Source: an uncultured Methanomethylovorans sp. (lineage in GTDB: Archaea > Halobacteriota > Methanosarcinia > Methanosarcinales > Methanosarcinaceae). Taken from it: DNA of 64,000 nt. The translations under genes and the position numbers were made by a program. The stretch covers positions 124,001 through 188,000 of the forward strand of contig NZ_OY782870.1 of assembly GCF_963678545.1 (NCBI RefSeq), in the 5' to 3' direction. The notes under the pieces are model-generated. The model made no database searches. It was not told the DNA's origin and saw only the letters and a program-made list of their open reading frames with translations. Shown here one piece after another: positions 10,442-21,000 of the stretch. How positions within the stretch are numbered: position 1 is the first letter of the stretch; each line of letters opens with the position of its first letter.

Positions 10442-12085
10442 TCAATCTACTAAGTACAATTCCTTAAACTGGCTCTTTGCATAGTTATCTGTCATTCCAG
10501 AAATATAATCACAAATAGTTGACAGATAGATGTAGTTGTTTTCTAATAAACATTTCAAAAACAAATCTTCTTGAGACTCTAATTTATTTACATCTTGAGA
10601 ATTTATAGATTTGAGTCTCTTTAATAAATCATCAGTGGAAGGTTTTCTATCTCTTTCTGACTTAAAAAATAATTTACCAGATTGTTCAGGTATGACTACG
10701 TTTTTATTTATATTTTCAATTTTAAGAGTTTCAATCAAAGTAGATATTTCACTTCTGTCACTGTCAAAGTTGATATCTTTTAGTTTTCTTGTTTCATCTG
10801 AACCAATCTTTAATTCGAGATCATATATGTGAGAGGTGCTTTTAATCCTTGATAACAATCTCTTAAAAACATAATCAGGCATCTGAAGAGGATTACGATA
10901 ATATGCCTTGAAATGCTGCCTTGTAATATAGTGTGCCTTCCCATCAAACTTATTTACTTCCCACGAGTTGAGAATTCTTTGCTTAATCAACTTTTCAATC
11001 GAAATATTCATTTTCTGTCCGACATCGGAGAAATTGACAAACTCCTGATCAACTATTTCCCTGCCATAATCATATATTAGATTAGATATTTGTTGAAGGT
11101 TTTTTTGGGAATTGGTCAAAACGTCTAATATGAAATATTCGATTATATCCCTTACTAAAATTTCTTGCTTATAGAATTTAGTGGACTCTTCATGTGATTC
11201 CAAATTGACTTTCAAATCATTCAACAACGTAAGAGATTCCTCATATCTTTTATCTTTTTCAGGAGAAGTTTTTTCTGATGAAGTATATTCAGAGATGATA
11301 TCATTAGAGATTTCAATTATTTTTGAATATACATAGTCAACATCTAATTTAAGTGAATAGTCTCTAAAACCATCATCTATATCATGTTGTCTTTGTGCAA
11401 TTTCATCTGCAATCGCAACTATTTGACCTTCTATGGTTACTGAATGTCTTTTGTCTAAATACAATCGTGGAATAATTGCCTGGTCATTGACAAACCTTTT
11501 GATATCCCAACAATTTCCACAGTTCTTACAGACTATGCATCTCTTTATTTTAGTATGTTTTAAGACTCCTTCCAGTACTTGCCAGCTAAGATTCAATCCA
11601 TTATAGTCTTCAAATTTGGTCTGTACAACATCTAAAACGCGTATACCATTGAAATTATGTTTGAATCCCCCATAATTAATGGGATATCTAATCATTCCTA
11701 AATCATCTTCACCTTTCATGACTCCATCTAAAACTCTTTCTCCCTGATGGCCAAAAGGTGTATGACCAATATCATGCCCTATAGCAATCGCTTCAACCAA
11801 ATCCTCATTTACAAAAAGATATCGTGCAAGACTTCGGGAAATCTGACTAACTTCTAAAGTGTGTGTTAAACGAGTCCTAAAATGATCTCCTTTTTCATTT
11901 GAAAAGACCTGAGCTTTATGTTGCAGTCTTCTAAAAGCCCTGGAGTAGAGAATTCTATCCCTGTCTTTTGCAAATTCACTTCTTTTAATTTTATCTAATA
12001 CTGAGCAATTTAAAGATACTGTAGTTTCAATATCCTCATTCAATCTGTCAGATGGCTGAAATTCTTGCTGCATTTTGTGATTCAT
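10442..12085 (-). CDS. dGTPase-like HD-domain triphosphohydrolase, BREX accessory
   Basis: A 547-residue dGTPase-family protein. SRAFRRLQHKAQVF leads to a histidine in RTRLTHTLEV near residue 75 and the HD motif in GHDIGHTPFGH near 102. Family members hydrolyse dNTPs to the nucleoside and triphosphate, and some act as anti-phage enzymes that deplete dNTPs. A cysteine group (CIVCKNCGNC) near residues 183-193 looks like an added zinc site. ATG 12085 has a good AGGTGG Shine-Dalgarno. It lies between the TIR-like gene (51 bp) and pglZ (34 bp), and is much more AT-rich than pglZ, consistent with later insertion into the BREX operon. A defence role is inferred from position; a housekeeping dGTPase is less likely here. 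Confidence 0.8.
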   Translation of the reverse strand: MNHKMQQEFQPSDRLNEDIETTVSLNCSVLDKIKRSEFAKDRDRILYSRAFRRLQHKAQVFSNEKGDHFRTRLTHTLEVSQISRSLARYLFVNEDLVEAIAIGHDIGHTPFGHQGERVLDGVMKGEDDLGMIRYPINYGGFKHNFNGIRVLDVVQTKFEDYNGLNLSWQVLEGVLKHTKIKRCIVCKNCGNCWDIKRFVNDQAIIPRLYLDKRHSVTIEGQIVAIADEIAQRQHDIDDGFRDYSLKLDVDYVYSKIIEISNDIISEYTSSEKTSPEKDKRYEESLTLLNDLKVNLESHEESTKFYKQEILVRDIIEYFILDVLTNSQKNLQQISNLIYDYGREIVDQEFVNFSDVGQKMNISIEKLIKQRILNSWEVNKFDGKAHYITRQHFKAYYRNPLQMPDYVFKRLLSRIKSTSHIYDLELKIGSDETRKLKDINFDSDRSEISTLIETLKIENINKNVVIPEQSGKLFFKSERDRKPSTDDLLKRLKSINSQDVNKLESQEDLFLKCLLENNYIYLSTICDYISGMTDNYAKSQFKELYLVD

Positions 12086-12136
12086 ATTTTATCCACCTGT
12101 CATATTGTTTACAGTATTTTATCTATAATGTCTTGA

Positions 12137-12988
12137 TCAAAGCAATTTATTTGCATCAACGTCATAACCATATGCTTTCAATTCCCTCACCAATTCAAAT
12201 TGCCATTTGTTGTCGTATGGCGTATAAAGAGTTCCTGCAATATCTGAAGGCAACTCAAAATTAGTGGATTGTTTGTACAGGGCTAAAACTCTCTCCCTTC
12301 CTAATTTGCCAATAAAGTAGCCTAATTCTAGGATTACATTTTGTCTAGCCCTGAACTTTGCAGCATTTGGGAAAGAATTTGCTGTACAACCTTTGTCATC
12401 AGGAGAGAGAAGAATTATAGCAAATGACGCATTGGATGAATGTTTTTCAAACTTTTCAATGATACTTTTCAGTCCTTCATTTGCCTTTTCATGCAGAATT
12501 ATGGCTTCTAAACCAAGTTTTTCAATAATTCTAGCAACAGATTGTTTCATTTCTTCATCGTGACCATGCACAATGAATATTTTGCTACTTGATGACAGGG
12601 TATTATGACCCATTGATTCCAGATTTTTTTTCTTCTCTTTTTTATAGCCCGGTGGACCTAATACAAGTTTATCTGTTAGATCTTCTCCCTCCTTTGTTAC
12701 ATACCATTCATCAGAAATTGGAAGTCCAACTCTACTTCCTGCTCTTTTGGCTCTAATTTTTGTTAGTAACTGGGATGAAGGGACTTGAGTCCTATTTATT
12801 TGAATTCGTTCTATATCTGAAGGGTCAATATGTTTACCCTTAACCATTATAATATTACCCAACTCATATGGAATAATAAAGCGATTATTGAGTGTCTTTC
12901 TATCCAAATCAAGCTTCAATTCATCTGTGATTCGGTTAGACTTTAAGGTTATTCGGACATGATAGTAATACCCATCCTCTTCACTCAT
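12137..12988 (-). CDS. TIR-like nucleotide-binding protein (CAP12/PF10137 type), BREX accessory
   Basis: A 283-residue protein. The C-terminal half (about 135-283) has [18 protein letters not shown], a lysine- and glutamate-rich middle, [10 protein letters not shown], and [18 protein letters not shown] near residue 222. This is the pattern of the TIR-like domain seen in CAP12/TIR effectors, in which the glutamate of ELGYF is the likely NADase residue. The N-terminal 130 residues are unassigned and could be a sensing domain. Its ATG overlaps the stop of the pglX C-half by four bases (ATGA), so it is translated with the BREX genes. I infer an NAD-depleting abortive effector embedded in BREX. 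No cyclic nucleotide synthase (CD-NTase) is visible nearby, so it is probably not a CBASS effector. Confidence 0.78.
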   Translation of the reverse strand: MSEEDGYYYHVRITLKSNRITDELKLDLDRKTLNNRFIIPYELGNIIMVKGKHIDPSDIERIQINRTQVPSSQLLTKIRAKRAGSRVGLPISDEWYVTKEGEDLTDKLVLGPPGYKKEKKKNLESMGHNTLSSSSKIFIVHGHDEEMKQSVARIIEKLGLEAIILHEKANEGLKSIIEKFEKHSSNASFAIILLSPDDKGCTANSFPNAAKFRARQNVILELGYFIGKLGRERVLALYKQSTNFELPSDIAGTLYTPYDNKWQFELVRELKAYGYDVDANKLL

Positions 12989-14682
12989 ATCTTCTCCACC
13001 AACCCCTCGAACTTTGCATAATTCGCCACAACCCCATCGTCCAGATCTATCTCAATATACGCATCGGCTTTGCCCTTCAGCACTTCATCATAAGCCATGA
13101 GCTCCTCGATCATCTTCTTGAGCCTTACCTTCTCCTGGGCATCCTTGCCGATATCCGACTTAATCATCTCTTTCTTGGCATCCAGCTTGCCCTCAAGCTC
13201 CAGCAGGTAATCTGTCCTCATCTTGGCAAGCGTCTCCCTGTTGTACCTGTGCATGTAAACAAGCGCATTGAAAGCCCTGCCCTTGCCTGAAGTGAACAGC
13301 CAGTAGATGGGTCTTTTCTTATACATCTTCAGGTGGTCTTTGTAGAAAGACTTCAGGAAATATTCCCGTATCACAGACTCAGAGGACTTCTTACCATTAC
13401 CGCCCAGAGCTTCGCCAATGAAATCCAGATTCTCTGAAAGTTTCTCCTTTCCGAAGGTCACATTGAGGAATTCCTTGAACCTGTCCACTATATCGTCCTC
13501 AAAGTATTCATCCTCAAGTATGGGTATGATGTTATCCGCATCCGGCATGAAGCTCGGCTCTGTAACTTGCTTCAGATAATCCCCTATTTTCTCACCCTGA
13601 TTTGCAAGCACAAGCCCAGGCTTGTCCAGTGAATACCTCCCAAACATGCACCCCACAGCATAGGAGATGAACTCCTTTACCGTATCCGTAAGCAGTAAAG
13701 CTTCCAGTTCTTCAGCGCTCTTATCCCCATTATACCTGTAATGTGGGTTGCATGTCAGCGTAATCTCCGCCAGCGGTACATCTGGAGTAAGCTCATCCTG
13801 CAAGCCGTAGGCTTCTATGAAAATACGGTTGTTCTCTTCCTCCAGCCGCTGCATCTCCAGTGTCATTTCCTTCCAGTGAGCGCGGAGTTTGGTATAAGTT
13901 TCACGGAGGGTTGGTTGACGGTATTCAGGTTGTAGGAGAGGGAGAGTTGTAAAATCCCATGAGGTTTCGTAGGAATCCCAGTCGGATTTTGCTGAAGAAA
14001 CGCAATTTTGAAATAAACTCTTAGTTTTTGTAGATTCAATTTCTATTATTGGCATTTTAGCCATTACACCAACTTCAAAATTGAGAGTTGGTGATAGAAA
14101 ACTAAGAAAAACTAAAGATATCTTGGAATTTGCAAAACAAAGAACTGTTTTTAACAACTTTGAATCATCGTAAAAACAAGGCCCAGCATCCCCTGGAATT
14201 ATTCCATCAGTAAACCATCTAAAACTGCATTTTCCAGAACTAACTTTGGGCCATGTAATTGCTTCTTTGAAATACAAATTTTCACTTGGAATTATAGCTT
14301 TCCCTGTTGCTTTTATTTCTTGTCCGTCATTTTTCCAATTAACAACGTCTTCAATGTTACCATACCATTTTCTATATGAACCACCAGAATTGAACAGAAA
14401 CCATTTTATCCCACTAGTTTTTGCCGATTCTTTATCTAGGGAATCGCCAATATTATTAGCTTCAATTTCAAACCACTTTCTAATAAATCGTTCTGAATCA
14501 CCTGTTTGCAGTCCTCTTCGAGTCTTTCCGATATCTTCAAATTTCTGTGTATTTAGAAAGATTTGTGCAACTCTCTCACTCACCCAATAAGCAATCGAGC
14601 TTCCTGGAATCTTCTTGAAATCAGTTGCAGAGGCGCGGTAGAAGTTGGGGATGGGGTTGGTTGATGAATTGTTATTAGTCAT
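12985..14682 (-). CDS. pglX: PglX C-terminal half (BREX methyltransferase, recognition part)
   Basis: A 565-residue ORF matching the C-terminal part of BREX PglX. It begins just before [20 protein letters not shown], which in intact PglX follows the methyltransferase core, and includes GGYRYN-like NPHYRYNGD and the TERP-like YSLDKPGL region. It has no catalytic motif of its own; those are in the ORF at 16240-18093. Together the two halves give about 1180 residues, the normal PglX size. The ATG at 14682 overlaps the end of the intervening gene by 8 nt. Residues about 20-235 are encoded by clearly AT-richer DNA (about 13985-14620) than the flanks, suggesting a swapped target-recognition segment. 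Both halves look intact, so a functional split protein is more likely than a pseudogene. Confidence 0.82.
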   Translation of the reverse strand: MTNNNSSTNPIPNFYRASATDFKKIPGSSIAYWVSERVAQIFLNTQKFEDIGKTRRGLQTGDSERFIRKWFEIEANNIGDSLDKESAKTSGIKWFLFNSGGSYRKWYGNIEDVVNWKNDGQEIKATGKAIIPSENLYFKEAITWPKVSSGKCSFRWFTDGIIPGDAGPCFYDDSKLLKTVLCFANSKISLVFLSFLSPTLNFEVGVMAKMPIIEIESTKTKSLFQNCVSSAKSDWDSYETSWDFTTLPLLQPEYRQPTLRETYTKLRAHWKEMTLEMQRLEEENNRIFIEAYGLQDELTPDVPLAEITLTCNPHYRYNGDKSAEELEALLLTDTVKEFISYAVGCMFGRYSLDKPGLVLANQGEKIGDYLKQVTEPSFMPDADNIIPILEDEYFEDDIVDRFKEFLNVTFGKEKLSENLDFIGEALGGNGKKSSESVIREYFLKSFYKDHLKMYKKRPIYWLFTSGKGRAFNALVYMHRYNRETLAKMRTDYLLELEGKLDAKKEMIKSDIGKDAQEKVRLKKMIEELMAYDEVLKGKADAYIEIDLDDGVVANYAKFEGLVEKI

Positions 14683-16240
14683 GTTTTGCTACCTCTTCAG
14701 TAAGGAGAGCCTTGCCTTTAGCCGTCAGGCGGTATTTTTGCAATCTGCTGCTTGGTTTTTCCGGAATTGTCATCTCAATTAATTCTGCATCCAGAGCAGG
14801 GTGGAGATAGTTATCCCTGAAGGTAGGTCGGTGCTTGATATTCAGAATGTCGCGAAGTTCACCAGAAGATCTTTCTCCATCCTTGAGTGACAGCAACAAT
14901 TTTAGAATAGAATTGTCTGACTGGGTCGGTGACTGGGTCGGTGACTGGGTCGGTGACTGGGTCGGTGACTGGGTCGGTGACTGGGTCGGTGACTGGGTCG
15001 GTGACTGGGTCGGTGACTGGGTCGGTGACTGGGTCGGTGACTGGACCCCGGCTTCTTCTTTGGCTAAATAGCTTTCTGTGGGTATTTCAATGGACTTTGC
15101 CAGATAGACAATGAACCTCACCCTCATTCCAATTTCAATGATCTCCGGCTGGGGAAGTCCAAGCTCTTCAGCATCCTTCAGGATACGGCGGAAACCACTA
15201 CCCCACTGTTCAATTAGATCAAGTTCCCTGAAAACTCGCGCAATAACACGATTTCTTATCCTTGAAACACCCTGCTTGACATCCTCGATGGTCATTCCAG
15301 GAAGAAGAATACCGGGATTCTCTATCTCTATCCTGTCATCAAAGAAGGATACCCGAATAGGTGCACCTCTTTGAGAATAATCTGCATGCACAATGGCATT
15401 GACAAGCGCCTCACGAAGAATAGTAAGAGGAATGCTCCATACATCCTTACGCCTAATCTCTGAGAAATCAGCACCTCTAAAAGCATGTTTCTTCAGGAAA
15501 AGCATCACGGATTCAACAGAGCCTGGAAGGTCTTCGTATATTTCGGTATGGTCGAAAATGTATGCCTTATCCTTTCCCTTGAAGCGTCCGCACTGTATCC
15601 ATGCATCCGGGAAATGAAAGTCCCTTTTCTTTCCAAAGAGAAGCATAGCACCTATCGTCGGGACTAATCTGCCCTGCTCCTGGGTCAGAAGTTTCAGCGT
15701 AATTAGTTCCCCTCCGTTCAGTTCCCGAACTCCCTTAAAGCGCTTTTTAGCCGCGTCAAGATCAAGGTCACTCGCTGACAGGTCAGGCATCGGCATCTCA
15801 TCGAATGAAACACCTGAAGCACTTCTCTGAAGCTCGGCAATAAGCTCCCGGTCAGCTTTCCGGTTAGTTGAACCAAGCCTTACATAAACACCATCAAGAT
15901 GACCTTCACTCTTGACCCAATGAGGACGTGAACCACTTGGATAGACTTCAACACCTAACAGTGTCTTACCCTCCACCGTCATCAACTCAACATCCGGAAC
16001 AAGCCTTGGAGCAATATGATCTGCAATTATACTGCAAAGACGCTCTTCTTCATCAAGCGGATTTTGAACACCTATGATCTCCTTTGTCTCATCCTCCACC
16101 CCTATCAATAAACGCCCTCCGGCGGTGTTGGCAAAAGCTACAAGCGTCTTGATAATGTTCTTTGGCGAAGAGATATCACGCTTGAACTCCAGCGTCTTCC
16201 CCTCTGGCATGGCGATGAGCTGGGAAATAGAGGGATTCAT
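14675..16240 (-). CDS. COG2865-type AlbA_2/ATPase regulator nested in pglX
   Basis: A 521-residue protein. It has an N-terminal AlbA_2 (Schlafen-like) domain ([27 protein letters not shown]), then a GHKL-type C-terminal ATPase region ([40 protein letters not shown]). Ten SPTQ repeats at about residues 397-437 and a winged-helix-like tail follow. Such proteins are usually annotated as putative DNA-binding transcriptional regulators and often lie in defence islands. Its start codon overlaps the stop of the pglX N half by one base (TAATG), and its end overlaps the start of the C half by 8 nt. It may regulate the operon or affect assembly of the split methyltransferase; the sequence does not decide. 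Confidence 0.82.
   Translation of the reverse strand: MNPSISQLIAMPEGKTLEFKRDISSPKNIIKTLVAFANTAGGRLLIGVEDETKEIIGVQNPLDEEERLCSIIADHIAPRLVPDVELMTVEGKTLLGVEVYPSGSRPHWVKSEGHLDGVYVRLGSTNRKADRELIAELQRSASGVSFDEMPMPDLSASDLDLDAAKKRFKGVRELNGGELITLKLLTQEQGRLVPTIGAMLLFGKKRDFHFPDAWIQCGRFKGKDKAYIFDHTEIYEDLPGSVESVMLFLKKHAFRGADFSEIRRKDVWSIPLTILREALVNAIVHADYSQRGAPIRVSFFDDRIEIENPGILLPGMTIEDVKQGVSRIRNRVIARVFRELDLIEQWGSGFRRILKDAEELGLPQPEIIEIGMRVRFIVYLAKSIEIPTESYLAKEEAGVQSPTQSPTQSPTQSPTQSPTQSPTQSPTQSPTQSPTQSPTQSDNSILKLLLSLKDGERSSGELRDILNIKHRPTFRDNYLHPALDAELIEMTIPEKPSSRLQKYRLTAKGKALLTEEVAKHD
14919..15044. repeat. In-frame 12-bp tandem repeat (10.5 copies)
   Basis: Ten perfect copies of GACTGGGTCGGT (plus strand), starting at 14919 and ending at 15038, followed by half a copy. 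On the coding strand they encode ten SPTQ units in the linker between the ATPase and winged-helix parts of the COG2865 protein. Because the unit is a multiple of three, copy-number change alters linker length without shifting the frame. The absence of any base variation between copies suggests recent expansion. Confidence 0.97.
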
Positions 16241-18093
16241 TAAGCCTCCGTTTGCTGGGTGCTGTTTCTCACCTGCATGATAGCCTCACGTAGCCATGTA
16301 TCCTTTTCTGCTTCAGAGTTTCCATCCACGAGCCGGATATAAGCTCCCTTATACTCAGGATGCTGAGCATTTTCAATAACAAAAGCCGTAGTAGAGACAA
16401 CCTCGCCGCCGATACTGTCAAAAGCTCGAGGTCCCAAATGTGCCATGGACAGAATGGTATGATCATCCAGAATCCCCGCTCGGAGTTTCTCATAGGAAGA
16501 AAGGAACATCCAGCTCTGCATAGTGATCATCGCCACCATACCTTTCTGCATCGCAAGGTCAAGGTTACGTTCAATGAACATAGCAAAGAAATCAGATTTA
16601 CTGTCAGGATAATTGTCCTGAGCAAAGTCCTTGAGCCTTGCATTCATCCCCTTGCCACCCATATACGGTGGGTTGGCAACCACAACATGATACTTGGGAA
16701 TAAGGTAATCTGCCTGCTTCAGAGCTTGCAGGACTTTCTGATTAGTTGAAAGCAGAGATAAGTCACTCGAAAGGTTCTTGTTTTCCAGTATTTTAAGGAT
16801 ATTAGATACATCAGAGGCTTTTGGACGTATGAGGGAGCCGAAGTTGTCGGCCTCGCAGAACTGGAGCAGTGTAGCCCTGCTATCATTCCTGAATAACTCA
16901 TGTCCAACTGCATCAATGTAAACATTGAGCTCATCATCCTCAAAAGCGATGCTTTCCAGGATGCATATATTGGGCTGCACAGGCTTGCGGAAGAAGTTAC
17001 GGTTCTTTCCCCTCGCCTTCATGGCCAGTGCAAAGGCTGCCAGATCCCCGGCACGCTTATCGATCTCGATGCCAAAGATATTATGGGTCAGGATCTTTTC
17101 AGGTATCTCGGAATGGTCGTAGCCCTCCTCCTCGTAAATGGCATACAGCAGATCAAAAGCATACACCAGCATGTGTCCCGAACCACAGGCGGGATCACAC
17201 ACCTTGATGTCTTCAGGGGAATTGATTCTCAGGAAATCAGTTTCAGCCTGCTCTGGTCTGATATAATAGTCCATCTGTTCAAACAGCCGTGAACTAGGAC
17301 GGTTGAGCATCCATAAACGACCCAAGGAGTTCTCCACTAGATAACGGACGATCCAGTGAGGCGTGAACAACTGGGTAGCTGCAGGAATGTTCTCCTTGCT
17401 AATCTTGACATTCTTCTGCAGGTCCTTGAACACCTTGTCCTTCTTAGGAGCGATATAATCCTGGTATATCCAGCCGATTATCTCCACTTCTCTCCAGTCA
17501 TCCTCCGGGATTATCCCGTTAATGTCCTTCACAATAGAATCAACATGAAGCAGTTTCTCAGGGAACAATAGCTCAGTATAGTCCTCTATCCTCTCGAACA
17601 TGAAAGACATGGTGTTGTGCAGGTAATTGCACAACTTCAGAATGAGGTACTTGTACAGCTCTTCATCCTTATTCTCAGCCTTCAGGTCAAGAACATGATC
17701 AGCATCAAGGTCCAGGAAGTCAAGCTCAAGAGCGTGTGTGATGATCCCAGGCTCATTCCTGTCAGCATCGTCAGAAGTGAACACCTTCACAGGAAGGTAA
17801 TCATTGACCTCCATGAACTTCAGGGCAACGAAACGGTTGAACCAGGTGTATGTGACTTCATCCATCACCTGTTGATATCCCTTATGTTTGATCTCCCTGA
17901 CCAGTTTCTCCCTCTGGTCCTTGATCTTCTTATTATGGACCTTACCACCAATAACTATGGAATCCTCATGTTCTGAATCCACGGGTAGTATCTCTTTTTG
18001 GTGGATACCATAAAAAGCAGCCCTGCCGGTTACCTCCTGGTGCAGCTTTTCCCTCACAGTATCCGAAAACCTAATGATGCTTGCCTTATCCAT
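16240..18093 (-). CDS. pglX: PglX N-terminal half (BREX adenine methyltransferase core)
   Basis: A 617-residue ORF with the N6-adenine methyltransferase core of PglX. The SAM-binding motif DPACGSGHMLVYAFD is near residue 300 and the catalytic NPPY in VVANPPYMGG near 475. It ends with YIRLVDGNSEAEK, the point where intact PglX continues into the FYRA...KIPGSPIAYW segment, found here in the separate ORF at 12985-14682. PglX methylates the host BREX site and is needed for self/non-self discrimination. I prefer ATG 18093 (AAGGTG about 8 nt upstream, three bases after the brxC stop) over the GTG at 18099. The stop overlaps the start of the COG2865 gene by one base. Confidence 0.87.
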   Translation of the reverse strand: MDKASIIRFSDTVREKLHQEVTGRAAFYGIHQKEILPVDSEHEDSIVIGGKVHNKKIKDQREKLVREIKHKGYQQVMDEVTYTWFNRFVALKFMEVNDYLPVKVFTSDDADRNEPGIITHALELDFLDLDADHVLDLKAENKDEELYKYLILKLCNYLHNTMSFMFERIEDYTELLFPEKLLHVDSIVKDINGIIPEDDWREVEIIGWIYQDYIAPKKDKVFKDLQKNVKISKENIPAATQLFTPHWIVRYLVENSLGRLWMLNRPSSRLFEQMDYYIRPEQAETDFLRINSPEDIKVCDPACGSGHMLVYAFDLLYAIYEEEGYDHSEIPEKILTHNIFGIEIDKRAGDLAAFALAMKARGKNRNFFRKPVQPNICILESIAFEDDELNVYIDAVGHELFRNDSRATLLQFCEADNFGSLIRPKASDVSNILKILENKNLSSDLSLLSTNQKVLQALKQADYLIPKYHVVVANPPYMGGKGMNARLKDFAQDNYPDSKSDFFAMFIERNLDLAMQKGMVAMITMQSWMFLSSYEKLRAGILDDHTILSMAHLGPRAFDSIGGEVVSTTAFVIENAQHPEYKGAYIRLVDGNSEAEKDTWLREAIMQVRNSTQQTEA

Positions 18094-18095
18094 GA

Positions 18096-21000
18096 TCACA
18101 GCACCTTGAAATCGTCTGTCTCTAGCATTTTAAGTAAAGAGGCCTTCAACTCTTTGAGATAATTATCCAGTTCCTCTTCAGATCTGATAATATCTTTGGT
18201 TTTGAAAACTGACACATCTCTGATGACCCTTGTTGATCTTACAGGAGTGATCGACTCTTCACCCTTATCCTGCTCCTTCTCTCTGATGGTTTGGAGTTGT
18301 GTTTTTATTTTTTCATAGGCGTTCCCATGGAAAGATTTCAATGTTGTGGACTGTGCCTGCACGAACACACAGTCCCCGGCCTGTGTAATATTCTCCTTCA
18401 GCTGATTGAAAGGCTTTAGCACCGAATCCCTGAAAGCTTGATCCAATTCCGCATAAGATGCCATGTATTTTTGTAATTCGGTTGTAATCGACTCTATTTC
18501 CCTGAATGTATCTTCCTTGAGTTTTGCAAGAGCGGCAGAAAGGGCACTTTCAATGCTCGCTTCCAGTGGTGGCAGTGATTTTATTTCAGAGTAAGGTTCC
18601 TTTGATCCCAGGATAGCTTCAACATCACGCACTTTGGACTTTGTTTCATCGTCCATGAACTGTCTGTCACGGGTGTAATTGTCTATCTTCTTCAAAAGCC
18701 GCCTGAAGATCTCCACCTGCTGACCCCCGAAGAACGAGATGACAGGTTCAACATCATAACGCAACTTCACCAGCTCTTCCTTATCATCGGATATCTTCTG
18801 CAGGAACGCAGACGGGTCTGTGGTATTAAGTACCTGTTTGAGGAAACTTGCATAGGCTTTGACCTCATCCTTTCCCGGGAATCTCTTTTCCTCTTCGTAC
18901 TTACCTGATATCTGCTCTATTTTGATGAATTCTTCATTGAGCAAAGAATGTGTGAACTCTAAGAGATCGTTCTCCTTCTCAGGTATATTGGTCTTATCAA
19001 ATACCTCCCTCATGATCGATCTGACAGTTCTCATGACCTCGTCGGGCGGTTTTTCTCTTATCTCCACCACAAGCTTATCAGCGTAATCCTTTCTTGTAAG
19101 ATACCTCACCACTTCTTCAGCAGTGGGTTTCTTAAGAACAAGATACGTCTTCTGATACCTTAGTTTGATCTCATCATTTGCGAACAGAGTGGCTACAAGA
19201 CCCGATACAGTAAGCTCCTTCCATCCGTATGGTTTGCGCCTGAACTTATCCTTTATATCCTGCATTACAACGCTGTCATTTCTCTGCTGTTTTATGTTCA
19301 AATGATCGAGAACTTCCTTAAGAGCAAGCTTATTGGTATCCGATCTTCCAAATCCGAACTTTTCAAGGTCATCAGCCTGCAGCACCTTTAATATCTCACT
19401 GTCAGATTCGAAATCCCTCGTCACGTAACCTGCCTTTTTGTACACGTTCTCAAAGAGCAGGTCCAGGCCATCTTTTATTCTCTCCTTCGGATTCTTCTTC
19501 TCAATGCTTGTGACTTCCTTGCCATCCACAAAGACCCTGGCTTCTGAAATACCTCTTTCCATCGATTTCTTTGCAGCCGCACGCAGGTTTTCCTCATCGC
19601 TTCTTTTGTTGCTGAGGATCTCCTTGACCTCACCTATATTGGTATTCGAAGTGTTCTGCTTGAGGTATTTATCGATCTTTAGATAATTGCGTATCTGGTC
19701 TACAAATTCGGAATCCGCAGGGGTGATGAACAGAAGAGTGTCAGTAGAGTCTATATTGCTCAGATTGTCTCCGTACAGTGACTTTTGATTGCTGCCTCTT
19801 AGCACATCATCAGAAAGAGGTGTCAGGAACTTAATGGTCAGATCCGCACCGGCTACAGGTTTAGTTTTATCGTCAATGGCCTTGTTGAACTTGTAATCCT
19901 TATGCTTTGCCGGGCATATCTCATTAGACTCAAAGACATAGTCGAATATCTCATCAAGGATCTTGTGCTTCTCGATATCGATGTTCTTTATTTCCCTGTT
20001 GATCTCCTGCTCCTCATTGGTAAGGAAATAGTATCGATCTCCAGATTTGTGTATCAAGGTCTGGCTCTCAAGCCTCTGCAGTGATCCGGCAATTCTGTTC
20101 TTTAGATCACGTTTATCCCCATCCACGTGGGATACGGACAATACCACCAGGTTGTCAAGGCTTGGCTGCAGCTCCTTCACATGCCGTATCATGAAAAGTA
20201 TCTTCAGCACATCACAGTCCCCATCTTCAAGGCAATCATTGTCCTTTGCCTGCTCGATGGTTCGGGTAATTATAGGATCAAGGAAACTCTCAATGGTGCT
20301 GTAGAACGTATAGAACGGCACCAGAATTCCCATATCATCTTCAGCATATTGCTCAGTAGCCTCCTTGAAAGCACTGAGCATGGACCGCTCACCTTTCGCC
20401 AGGTGCTTACCCGTAAAGCCGGTCTGCCTGATCTTATCAAATACTTTCTGCAGAATAAAGAACTGGTAAGGCACATAGGGATATACGTCCACAAAATCAT
20501 CGTTTCCCTTGTACAGCTTCATTTCAGCCCCGCCGGGGGAGAAGGTCAACAGGTTCTTGAGAATGGTCTTCTTTTCTTCATGATACAAAGACAACGTTTC
20601 CTCATAGACCTGTTTCTTTGCAAGTATCCTCTTCTTGATGACCTCGTCCACATTGGCACTGGAAAGGCTCAGACGTGTATCAAAACGTCCCTGGATCTTA
20701 GAAAAGTCATAACCTTTTACTTTTTCCTTGGTCACAGCATCGATATCAGCCTGTGAAGTAACGACCACCCACGCTTTGCCTGTAAGTTTCGTACCCAGTT
20801 CTTCAACGATTGTCTGCAGGTTCAGCATCAGGTCACTGTTCTCACCAATATACTGCCCAATCTCATCGATAAGGAAGATGACTTGATGGTCCTTACCCTT
20901 GGAATCACAATATTTCTTAACCTTCTCAGCGAACTTCTCCACACTGAAATGATAAGTACTGCCATCGGACTGGAAAAGCCTTTCAAGTGATTCCTTGCTC

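Noticed and set aside
14835..15114. Plus-strand ORFs with WVGD or VTGS repeats
   Set aside because: They are readings of the 12-bp repeat in the wrong frames, opposite the COG2865 gene, which has full domain support.
20127..20756. 209-residue plus-strand ORF inside brxC
   Set aside because: It lies entirely antisense to the well-supported BrxC ORF and has no recognisable domain or ribosome site.
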